Shown here in pieces: positions 25,046-32,531 of a DNA stretch of 64,000 nucleotides. The stretch covers positions 11,995 to 75,994 of the forward strand of contig CAJUPF010000004.1 of the NCBI GenBank assembly GCA_910588565.1. Direction: 5' to 3'. Source of the DNA: an uncultured Lachnospiraceae bacterium (GTDB lineage Bacteria > Bacillota > Clostridia > Lachnospirales > Lachnospiraceae). Numbering within the stretch: the stretch's first letter is position 1; every line of letters begins with the position of its first letter. The translations under genes and the position numbers were made by a program. The notes beneath the pieces are model-generated. The model did no database searches and had not been told where the DNA came from. It saw only the letters and a list, made by a program, of their open reading frames with translations.

Positions 25046-26068
25046 TTATTTAATATCTGAAAGCGAACCAAATGTATACCCCATCTCTTCCCATTTTGTC
25101 AGCAGATCATCCATAATTTCAGCATTTGTTTTTGAAGTGCTGTGCAGCAATACGATTGCCCCTGGATGAACGCGTGTCAGAAGTTTATCATACGCTTCCT
25201 CATGGGTTGGCTGGTTATCATCCAGCCAGTCTACATAGGCAAGGCTCCAGAAAAATGTCTTATAGCCAAGCTGTTTTGCAAGATTCAGGTTCCATGCATT
25301 ATATTGACCGGAAGGCGGACGGTAATAAAGAAGCATTTCCTCGCCGGTAATTTCTTTATAGAGATTAGCTACCTGATCCACTTCTTTCTGAAATGACGCG
25401 ATATCATTAATTTCTTCCATATCCGGATGATCATACATATGATTCGCTACAATATGCCCTTCTTCCCACATCCGTTTTACTAGATCAGGATTTGTCTCAA
25501 GGAAATTTCCTACGACAAAAAAAGCAGCTTCGGCATTATGCTTTTTCAAAGCGTCCAGAATTTTTCCTGTATTACCGTTTTCATACCCGGTATCAAAGGT
25601 AATATATATTACTTTTTCACTGGTATCCCCGGTATAATACGCATTATATTTCCTCAAATCTTCCGCACTGGCGTTTCCAACAGGAATCTCACCTTCACTG
25701 CCAAATGAAAGTCCCCAGTCTGACGATTCATTTGATATTTCTTCTGTAGCAAAATCAGCAGACACAGTTGCTGCCTTTGGCTGCTCCGATTCTGTTTCAT
25801 TCTCCGTATTATCTTCGGATACATTTGCTTCTTGAGTCTCAGATTTCGCATTTTCTTCATTTTGATCCATTTGTTCGGATTCTGTTTCTGTATCAGTCTC
25901 TGTTTCCAGTTCTATTTCCTGTACTGAACTTGTTGTTACTTCCTCTGTATCTTTCATCTTTGCTGAAGCAATTGTATCAACAGCCCCCGGATTTATGCCA
26001 CAGGATATCATTGTCATCGACAAAGCAAGCAATGCTGTTAGTATAAACAATACTTTCTTATTAATCAT
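25046..26068 (-). CDS. Polysaccharide deacetylase, PdaA-like, lipoprotein or secreted
   Basis: A 340-residue exported enzyme of the NodB family that removes acetyl groups from peptidoglycan amino sugars. The N-terminus is a signal with a lipobox-like MISC (Cys23). An acidic Ser/Thr/Glu-rich linker (about residues 35-125) precedes the NodB domain: TFDTGYENG (metal Asp), the His pair in NHMYDHPDM, YYRPPSGQYN and LLHSTSKTN near the end. The FDTGYENG form is typical of PdaA, which makes muramic delta-lactam in spore cortex; another peptidoglycan deacetylase role is possible. Confidence 0.85.
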   Translation of the reverse strand: MINKKVLFILTALLALSMTMISCGINPGAVDTIASAKMKDTEEVTTSSVQEIELETETDTETESEQMDQNEENAKSETQEANVSEDNTENETESEQPKAATVSADFATEEISNESSDWGLSFGSEGEIPVGNASAEDLRKYNAYYTGDTSEKVIYITFDTGYENGNTGKILDALKKHNAEAAFFVVGNFLETNPDLVKRMWEEGHIVANHMYDHPDMEEINDIASFQKEVDQVANLYKEITGEEMLLYYRPPSGQYNAWNLNLAKQLGYKTFFWSLAYVDWLDDNQPTHEEAYDKLLTRVHPGAIVLLHSTSKTNAEIMDDLLTKWEEMGYTFGSLSDIK

Positions 26069-26095
26069 TTGTATTTCTCCTTTTTATCCACAGGT

Positions 26096-26124
26096 ATTAT
26101 AATTTGATCTTTGATAAATTTCAA
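26096..26124 (-). promoter_or_regulatory. Sigma-A promoter of the deacetylase gene
   Basis: On the minus strand TTGAAA (26119-26124), 17 bases, TATAAT (26096-26101). It is a vegetative-type promoter, so the deacetylase need not depend on the neighbouring ECF sigma factor or on sporulation sigma factors. Confidence 0.75.
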
Positions 26125-26164
26125 GTATAATTTGAAAAGTATACAATGAATATAATCCAATTAG

Positions 26165-26344
26165 TTACATTTCTCCCTTTTCGGGATTTTGTTCCCATGC
26201 CTTTACATAATTATCCATAAATACGGTGCGGCCAAGTTGAATTTTGCGTTCATGGAGGGCGTCTATCAGAAATTCCGTGACGAGGTTATCATACCGCTGG
26301 GAACGGTCACTCTGCGGGCTGACTGAAACCGACCTTAACTTTTT
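26165..26344 (-). pseudogene. Unidentified gene remnant
   Basis: An open frame of 59 codons on the minus strand, bounded by stop codons and lacking a start codon and ribosome binding site. The peptide has protein-like composition (for example QRYDNLVTEFLIDALHERK and GRTVFMDNYVKAWEQ) and its bases are richer in G+C than the surroundings. It looks like the C-terminal end of a gene whose front is gone. I do not recognise the family. The rest of the spacer holds the two divergent promoters. Confidence 0.4.
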
Positions 26345-26354
26345 TCAACCCATA

Positions 26355-26384
26355 TGAAACTTTCTGCCGCCAAGAAATGTCTAA
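26355..26384 (+). promoter_or_regulatory. ECF-type promoter upstream of the sigma factor gene
   Basis: TGAAAC at 26355-26360 and TGTCTAA at 26378-26384 are separated by 17 bases. This closely matches the TGAAAC-N16-CGTCTAA form used by sigma-V, sigma-W and related ECF factors, suggesting that the sigma gene just downstream activates itself. The leader to the start codon would be only about 20 bases. Confidence 0.6.
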
Positions 26385-26407
26385 TCTATAAGGAGGTGAA
26401 AAATTCC

Positions 26408-26899
26408 ATGTTTTTTCCGGAAAAAAATAAAAACTTACAAAAGATTGAACAGCTTCTGCTGGAAAACTACAACAGCTATTATCGTCTCGCATACAGTTAC
26501 GTACATAATGAAGCAGACGCATTCGACATCGTCCAGACCGGCGCCTGTAAAGCAATATCAAACAGCAGCTCATTAAAGAAAAAAGAATTTGCAGCAACCT
26601 GGATCTACCGCATTATGCTTAATGAAATTTTCCGTTTTATCCAACAGGGAACCTGTATTTCACTGGATGAAATCGGTATGGAAGAAGGCAAAAAAGATCA
26701 GTATGAAGACATTGACTTAAAACGGGCATTGGACAATATGCAGCCGAAAGACAAAGCCGTTATCGAACTGAAATATTTTGAAGAATTGACGTTTGAAGAA
26801 ATAGCAGAAATCCTTGAAGAAAATATAAATACCATCAAAAGCCGTCTGTACCGTGGTTTAAAAAAACTAAAACTGGAATTATCTGATACATCACAATAG
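26408..26899 (+). CDS. ECF-type RNA polymerase sigma factor (SigV-like)
   Basis: A 163-residue sigma-70 family protein with region 2 (LLENYNSYYRLAYSYVHNEADAFDIVQ) and region 4 (LKYFEELTFEEIAEILEENINTIKSRLYRGLKKLK), and no region 1 or 3, as in extracytoplasmic-function factors. The start is ATG 26408, eight bases after AAGGAGGTGA. A longer frame from 26354 would begin inside the -35 box of its likely promoter. It is followed 24 bases later by an RsiV-like anti-sigma gene, which would hold it at the membrane until a wall signal arrives. Confidence 0.88.
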   Translation: MFFPEKNKNLQKIEQLLLENYNSYYRLAYSYVHNEADAFDIVQTGACKAISNSSSLKKKEFAATWIYRIMLNEIFRFIQQGTCISLDEIGMEEGKKDQYEDIDLKRALDNMQPKDKAVIELKYFEELTFEEIAEILEENINTIKSRLYRGLKKLKLELSDTSQ

Positions 26900-26923
26900 A
26901 AGCTAGTAAGGAGGGTGTATAAA

Positions 26924-27802
26924 ATGGATCAGGAAAAAATGCAGAACTTAAAAGATTCCTACAAACAAATTCAAATGACAAAGGAGCAGGTGGAACAAAT
27001 GAAAAAAAATATATCAAACGCTAAAAAAACAACAGCAGGAAAAAATATGCGCAGAGCCAGATGGATTGCGGCAGCAGCAGCAATTGCAGCGATTTTAATT
27101 CTTCCTCCGAATATTTCAAAAGAGGCCGCTTATGCCATGAGCAGCATTCCTATTGTAGGCAGGCTGGTAGATGCCGTAACGTTCCGGAATTACCAATATG
27201 AAGACGACAGGCACAGTGCAGATGTTACTGTACCGGAACTGATCGCAGAAGACGCAACAGATGTTGAAATCCTGAAAAAGACCACAGATGAGATCAATCA
27301 GGAGATCAAAGAAATCACCGATAAAATTGTAGAAGAATTTGAGACAAATATGAAAGATCAGGAAGGCTATCAGGATATTATTGTCAATTATGAAACAATT
27401 GCTGTAAAAGAAGATTATTTTACGTTAAAATTAATCTGCTACCAGGGAGCGGGAAGCGGCGCTGAATGGGACTATTTTTACACAATAGACTTAAAAACCG
27501 GAGAGCGGATTCTTCTGAAGGATCTTTTCAAAGAAAATGAGGACTACATTACTGCCATTAGCGAAAATATCAAAAAACAAATGAAAGAGCAAATGGAACA
27601 AGATGAAAATATCTATTATTGGCTGGATGATGAAATAGAAGAGTGGAACTTTAAACAGATTACAGACGAAACTTCATTCTATCTGAATGAAAATGGAAAC
27701 ATTGTTATCTGCTTTAACGAAGGCGATGTTGCGCCGATGTATATGGGTTGCGTGGAATTTGAGATTTCAGATAAAACCGTAGATCAGATGAGAAAGAAAT
27801 AA
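26924..27802 (+). CDS. RsiV-like membrane anti-sigma factor (DUF3298/DUF4179 type)
   Basis: A 292-residue single-pass protein. Residues 1-40 are cytosolic and Lys/Gln-rich, residues about 44-63 form the membrane segment (WIAAAAAIAAILILPPN), and the rest is external. The external part starts with SIPIVGRLVDAVTFRNYQYE, a pattern seen in RsiV-type proteins, and ends with a DUF3298-like region (YTIDLKTGERILLKDLFKENEDY ... FNEGDVAPMYMGCVEFEI). In Bacillus and C. difficile RsiV binds lysozyme and is cleaved to free sigma-V; that signal is inferred here. The start 26924 follows AAGGAGGGTG; a GTG at 26915 lies within that site. Confidence 0.82.
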   Translation: MDQEKMQNLKDSYKQIQMTKEQVEQMKKNISNAKKTTAGKNMRRARWIAAAAAIAAILILPPNISKEAAYAMSSIPIVGRLVDAVTFRNYQYEDDRHSADVTVPELIAEDATDVEILKKTTDEINQEIKEITDKIVEEFETNMKDQEGYQDIIVNYETIAVKEDYFTLKLICYQGAGSGAEWDYFYTIDLKTGERILLKDLFKENEDYITAISENIKKQMKEQMEQDENIYYWLDDEIEEWNFKQITDETSFYLNENGNIVICFNEGDVAPMYMGCVEFEISDKTVDQMRKK

Positions 27803-27810
27803 GACAGAAA

Positions 27811-27845
27811 ATATCCCCATAAGAATCAATTTCTTATGGGGATAT
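27811..27845. terminator. Bidirectional terminator between rsiV-like and merR-like genes
   Basis: A perfect 15-bp stem, ATATCCCCATAAGAA (27811-27825) with 27831-27845, and a 5-base loop between convergent genes. Confidence 0.85.
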
Positions 27846-27851
27846 CTTATC

Positions 27852-28460
27852 CTATGTAGTCGTAGTGGTCACTTCTTTTTTTGCAAACAAACGACGGGCT
27901 TCTTTCTTCTTGGCTCTGCCTTTTAATTTCTTGCCATGCAGTTCCCGAATCGCCGCATCCAGTTTGCGGAAGCGTTCTTCCTCCTGCTCATCCTGTTCCC
28001 GCATCAGGTAATTCATCTCCTTTAATACACGGTCGCCGACATGTTCGCCCACTTCTCTGCCGAGATCCTCATTATTCTCTGCCAGGGCTTCTTTTACAAT
28101 TCCGCTCATTAAAATACGGAACTGCGCCATCTTTTCTTCCGGGGATGCATACCCCGTATGATTGTCAGCTGCAGGATGACTGGCGTTTTTCTCCACCAGG
28201 GCCGCATTGGTAAGATCGGCGGCTTCCTCTGGATTCTTCCCGCTGTGGATTACCAGCTTAATTGCTTTTAACTGGTATCCCTGTTCTTTTAACTCTTTTA
28301 TCTTAAGGAATTGCTGTATGTTCTCATTTGTATAATAGCGATGCCCCATTTCATTTCGGGGAATTTCGAGTTCCAGCTCTTCTTCCCAGTAACGCAAAAC
28401 GTGTGCTTCTACATTTACCAGATTTGCGGCATCAGAAATCATATAACGTAGCTTGTCCAT
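27852..28460 (-). CDS. MerR-family transcriptional regulator
   Basis: A 202-residue protein with an N-terminal winged helix of the MerR type (MISDAANLVNVEAHVLRYWEEELELEIPRNEMGHRYYTNENIQQFLKI). The RYWEEE form is the subclass seen in clostridial MerR proteins of unknown target. The middle is predicted coiled coil; the C-terminus is strongly basic (KKLKGRAKKKEARRLFAKK) and ends in five Thr codons. No effector-binding cysteines are visible, so metal sensing is unlikely. It lies downstream of dnaB on the same strand but more than 100 bases away. Confidence 0.8.
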   Translation of the reverse strand: MDKLRYMISDAANLVNVEAHVLRYWEEELELEIPRNEMGHRYYTNENIQQFLKIKELKEQGYQLKAIKLVIHSGKNPEEAADLTNAALVEKNASHPAADNHTGYASPEEKMAQFRILMSGIVKEALAENNEDLGREVGEHVGDRVLKEMNYLMREQDEQEEERFRKLDAAIRELHGKKLKGRAKKKEARRLFAKKEVTTTTT

Positions 28461-28576
28461 ATACTGCCTCCTTCCTCTGGCCTCAAAAGAAACCTGATTC
28501 TCTCTATTTCATTATAGAAGAGAATAGAACAATTCGCAATGAATTTTGGTCGGGCAGTTTTGACAGGATTCTCGGA

Positions 28577-29905
28577 TTATTTCTCCATATTGGCAAATTT
28601 CGTAAACTGAGGCAGCCAAACGAGGTTGATCGTTCCAATCGGGCCGTTTCTCTGCTTGGCTATATTAATCTCAGCAATCCCTTTAATATCGGAATCTTTA
28701 TTATAATAATCATCCCTGTAAATAAACATAACCACATCGGCGTCCTGCTCAATTGCGCCGGATTCCCTGAGATCAGAAAGCATCGGCCTGTGTTCAGGGC
28801 GCTGTTCTACTGCACGGCTCAACTGAGACAGCACAATCACAGGCACATTCAGTTCCCTTGCAAGCCCTTTTAAGGATCTTGAGATATCTGAGATTTCCTG
28901 CTGTCTGGAATCATATCTGCCATTGCCGGACATCAGCTGCAGATAATCAATAATAATCAGTTTTAAATCATACTCCAGTTTAAATTTCCGGCATTTGCTT
29001 CTGAGTTCTGAAATGGAAATTCCTGGCGTATCGTCTATTAAAAGCCTGGAATTCCCAATTACTCCTGCGCCTTCGATCAGTTTTTCCCAATCGGAATCAG
29101 TTAAATTGCCGGAGCGAAGTATTTGGGCGTCTACCCTGGATTCTAAGGCAAACAAACGGTTTACAAGCTGCTCCTTGGACATTTCCAGACTAAATATAGC
29201 TGTTGGAATCGATTCATGAAACGCGACATATTGTGCAATATTCAGTACAAATGCCGTTTTTCCCATAGAAGGACGCGCAGCGACCAGAATATAATCCGAA
29301 GGCTGCAGTCCTGCCATTTTATAATCCAAATCTACAAAACCAGTAGGAATTCCTGTCACATTTCCAAGAGATTTGGAAGTCTGTTCGATTTTCTCCAAAG
29401 CATTTAGCACAATTTCCTTAATCGGTGTAAATTCCCCGCCGCCTCGGTTCTGAAGAAGATTGAACACGTTTTTTTCCGTATCTGCCAGGATGTCTTCCAG
29501 ATCTTTTTTTCCCAGATAACAGTCATTTCCGATTTCTTCCGTCACCTTGATCAGACGGCGCATCAGCGATTTATCTTTGACAATCTGCGCATAGGATTTG
29601 ATATTGGCAGAAGTCTGTACCCCTGTAACCAAATCCTTTACAAATTCAAGGCTCGTGATTTCCGGCGGCACATTCATCGCCTTTAATTTATTCTGGAGGG
29701 TAATCAGATCAATGATTCCTCCAGCATTAAATAAATCCGCTATCGCAGAAAACAGCAGCCCATACTGCTGATGATAAAAATCTTCCGGTGAAAGCATTTC
29801 CAAAGCCGTCACAACCGCATCTTTATCCATGATCATTGATCCAATTACGGACTGTTCTGCCTCCAGGCTGTTTGGCATCATCCGCTTTATAATAGCTTCT
29901 TCCAT
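28577..29905 (-). CDS. dnaB: Replicative DNA helicase DnaB (DnaC in Bacillus naming)
   Basis: The hexameric helicase that unwinds the replication fork. The 442-residue protein has the N-terminal domain (PNSLEAEQSVIGSMI), linker helix, and RecA-like C-terminal domain with Walker A AARPSMGKTAFVL, SLEMSKEQLV, Walker B LIIIDYLQLMSG and REIS-like LSQLSRAVEQRPEHRPMLSDLRESGAIEQDADVV. The start is ATG 29905 after AAAGGTG; a GTG at 29917 lies inside that site. It follows gdpP and rplI, the conserved Firmicutes order. Confidence 0.95.
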   Translation of the reverse strand: MEEAIIKRMMPNSLEAEQSVIGSMIMDKDAVVTALEMLSPEDFYHQQYGLLFSAIADLFNAGGIIDLITLQNKLKAMNVPPEITSLEFVKDLVTGVQTSANIKSYAQIVKDKSLMRRLIKVTEEIGNDCYLGKKDLEDILADTEKNVFNLLQNRGGGEFTPIKEIVLNALEKIEQTSKSLGNVTGIPTGFVDLDYKMAGLQPSDYILVAARPSMGKTAFVLNIAQYVAFHESIPTAIFSLEMSKEQLVNRLFALESRVDAQILRSGNLTDSDWEKLIEGAGVIGNSRLLIDDTPGISISELRSKCRKFKLEYDLKLIIIDYLQLMSGNGRYDSRQQEISDISRSLKGLARELNVPVIVLSQLSRAVEQRPEHRPMLSDLRESGAIEQDADVVMFIYRDDYYNKDSDIKGIAEINIAKQRNGPIGTINLVWLPQFTKFANMEK

Positions 29906-29940
29906 GACTTTATACACCTTTCATTGAACTGTTCCAGTGA

Positions 29941-30387
29941 TTATTCTTCGCTGACATGTACCCGGATCGTACCAGTTATCTTAGAATGCAGACGAATCGG
30001 TACCTCATGCATTCCAAGGCTTTTGATCGGCTCCTCTAATATCATTTTTTTCTTATCCAAATCCAGATTCAGCTGATCTTTTGCCGCAGCTGAGATTTCT
30101 TTCGTGGAAACAGAGCCAAAAGTTTTGCCTCCTTTTCCTGTCTTGATCCTGACTTCGACTTTTAATCCTTCCAATTTGGCAGCGAGTTCTTTCGCAGCTT
30201 CAAAGTTTTCTTCCTCCACTTTTTCCTGATGCTTCTGTTTTAGTTTTAAATCATTCAGATTTTTATTATTGGCCTCCAACGCCAGTTTTTTTGAAAATAA
30301 AACATTTCTGGCATACGCGTCGCTGGTCGTTACAATTTCACCCTTCTTGCCCAATGCTTTTACATCTTCTAATAAAATTACTTTCAT
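29941..30387 (-). CDS. rplI: 50S ribosomal protein L9
   Basis: Ribosomal protein at the base of the L1 stalk that helps hold the reading frame. The 148-residue protein starts MKVILLEDVKALGKKGEIV, has the long connecting helix rich in Lys and Glu (residues about 42-75) and the C-terminal RNA-binding domain (TGKGGKTFGSVSTKEI ... VPIRLHSKITGTIRVHV). ATG 30387 follows AGGAGGAATAGAG and overlaps the gdpP stop codon by four bases. Confidence 0.97.
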   Translation of the reverse strand: MKVILLEDVKALGKKGEIVTTSDAYARNVLFSKKLALEANNKNLNDLKLKQKHQEKVEEENFEAAKELAAKLEGLKVEVRIKTGKGGKTFGSVSTKEISAAAKDQLNLDLDKKKMILEEPIKSLGMHEVPIRLHSKITGTIRVHVSEE

Positions 30388-32429
30388 ATCTCTATTCCTC
30401 CTTCTTCCAGCATCTGATCCAATGTATCCTGCAGACGGCGTTTTGCCTCTGAAAGTGTACAATTTAGCTGTGCGCCCGCTACGTTTAAATGACCGCCGCC
30501 GCCCAGCCGCTCCATAATAATCTGCACATTGATTTCATCAATCGATCTGGAACTGATAAAAATTTTATTCTGATATTCGGTCAATACGAACGAAGCTTTG
30601 ATGCCGATAATATTCAGCAGTTCGTCCGCCGCCTGCGCGCCTACAATCGTAGGGCTCTCCATCTTACTCGGACAGACAGAAATCGCAAAGGCGCCGCGGT
30701 AAACTTCCGCATGACGGACAACTTCCGCCCTTGCCTTATAAGCTCCCATATCGTTTCTTAATAGTTTGCGGGTTCTTGTCACTTCCGCGCCGCAGCGCCG
30801 CAGATATGCCGCAGCCTCAAACGTCCGTACACCTGTTTTTGTCATAAAGTTATTGGTATCAATTAAAATTCCAGCATAAATACAATCTGCTTCACTGGGT
30901 TCTAATTTAATATTTTCCGCAAAATACTGCAGCACCTCCGCAATCATTTCACAGGTAGAAGATGCGTACGGTTCGATATAAGATAAAATCGGGTTCTGAA
31001 TCACTTCATTGCTCTGCCGGTGATGATCAAATACCACCACCGCATTGCCACGCTCTAATAGCTGCGGGCATTCCGTATAATTGGGACGGTTGGTATCCAC
31101 AACCATAATCAGTGTATTGCGTGTAATAATCTCCATCGCGCGTTCACTGTTGATAAACAAATCTTCCGGATATCCTTTTTCCGGCGTAAAACATTCCTTC
31201 AGAGGACGCAGGGAAGATGTAACCTCATTTAACACAATCTGCGCTTTTTTATTCAGTACTTTTGCCGCACAGTAAACCCCTATCGCCGCGCCAAAAGAAT
31301 CCGCGTCGCTGATGTTGTGACCCATAATAATGACATTTTCCCGGCTTTCCAGCGTCTCACGCAATGCGTGGGCTTTGATCCGCGCTTTGACACGGGTATT
31401 TTTCTCCACTGTCTGGGATTTGCCTCCATAATAGGCGATACGTTCCCCTTCCCGTATGACAGCCTGATCGCCGCCGCGTCCCAATGCCAGATCAATCGCC
31501 ATTCTCGAATGCTCATAACTGCTTTTATACTCATCCCCGTCAATGCCGACGCCGATGCTTAACGTAACCGCCATCTCATTTCCTACTTTTACGTTTTTGA
31601 CCTCTTCCATCAGGCTAAATTTATCTTCTTCCAGTTTCTGCAGATATTTGTATTTAAAAACTACAAAATATTTATCTTTTTCTGTTTTGCGGACCAGCGC
31701 GTCTACTTTGGAAAAGTAATTATTTACCTTGCGGTCAATTAACGCAGATAACAGAGAACGTTTTACATCTTCAATACTGTTTAACGCCTCTTCGTAATTA
31801 TCGATATATACCAGGGCAGATACCAGTTTCTGATCCTGGTTTTCTTTGCGCGACTGGTTCAATTCCGTTTCATCAAACAGATACAGGGCAATCAGACACT
31901 GACCTTCTTCTTCGATTTCAATCAGACTGTTCTCATCTGTCATAATGTCAAAATAGATCCGGTTCATTTCCGCCCGGAAAATCCGCTCTTTCCATTCAAT
32001 GCGGACGTGGATTACTTCTTCTTCACTGGCAAGCTGTTCTTTGGTAATCGTGTGAAATATACTGAACACCGATTTGTGGTATTCTTTATTTTTGCCGGTA
32101 ATTTCTGAAAACTTTTTGTTGATCCACAGTATTTTGCCATTTCTGTCCAAAAGAGCGTATGGAACCTCAAAATCATCCAGAAGACTCTTCTGCACAGTCG
32201 CATACTGTGTAGCAAAACTGATCAGTTCTTTCATCAGAATCGGCCTGTTCCGCATATAAGAAGTAAACACACATAAAAAATAAATCACCAGAAATCCTGT
32301 TACAATGGTGCCGGCTCTTATACTGTCAAAATAAATCGGTATATTCAGGCAAAACAGAAGAGCGGTCAGATACATCGGCGAATTCAGATAGGATCTCAGC
32401 CTGCCCTTTAATTTCAAATTATGTTTCAT
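30384..32429 (-). CDS. gdpP: Cyclic-di-AMP phosphodiesterase GdpP (DHH family)
   Basis: A 681-residue membrane protein that degrades c-di-AMP, a second messenger for potassium balance and wall stress. Layout: two N-terminal membrane segments (residues about 18-55), a PAS-like domain (VPYALLDRNGKILWINKKFSEITG), a degenerate GGDEF domain lacking the GGDEF motif, then DHH/DHHA1 domains with HNISDADSFGAAIG, VVDTNRPNY, VVFDHHRQ and GGGGHLNVAGAQL. The trkA/trkH system of this window is a plausible target of the same messenger. It is first in gdpP-rplI-dnaB. Confidence 0.95.
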   Translation of the reverse strand: MKHNLKLKGRLRSYLNSPMYLTALLFCLNIPIYFDSIRAGTIVTGFLVIYFLCVFTSYMRNRPILMKELISFATQYATVQKSLLDDFEVPYALLDRNGKILWINKKFSEITGKNKEYHKSVFSIFHTITKEQLASEEEVIHVRIEWKERIFRAEMNRIYFDIMTDENSLIEIEEEGQCLIALYLFDETELNQSRKENQDQKLVSALVYIDNYEEALNSIEDVKRSLLSALIDRKVNNYFSKVDALVRKTEKDKYFVVFKYKYLQKLEEDKFSLMEEVKNVKVGNEMAVTLSIGVGIDGDEYKSSYEHSRMAIDLALGRGGDQAVIREGERIAYYGGKSQTVEKNTRVKARIKAHALRETLESRENVIIMGHNISDADSFGAAIGVYCAAKVLNKKAQIVLNEVTSSLRPLKECFTPEKGYPEDLFINSERAMEIITRNTLIMVVDTNRPNYTECPQLLERGNAVVVFDHHRQSNEVIQNPILSYIEPYASSTCEMIAEVLQYFAENIKLEPSEADCIYAGILIDTNNFMTKTGVRTFEAAAYLRRCGAEVTRTRKLLRNDMGAYKARAEVVRHAEVYRGAFAISVCPSKMESPTIVGAQAADELLNIIGIKASFVLTEYQNKIFISSRSIDEINVQIIMERLGGGGHLNVAGAQLNCTLSEAKRRLQDTLDQMLEEGGIEI

Positions 32430-32531
32430 ATCCCCTCCATATATGCACTGTCAGAGTGTATTTAAAAAATGCCATATAAAATCAGTCTTTATTATATCAT
32501 TTTATGCTTCAGAGATAAAGAGCTTTATTTT

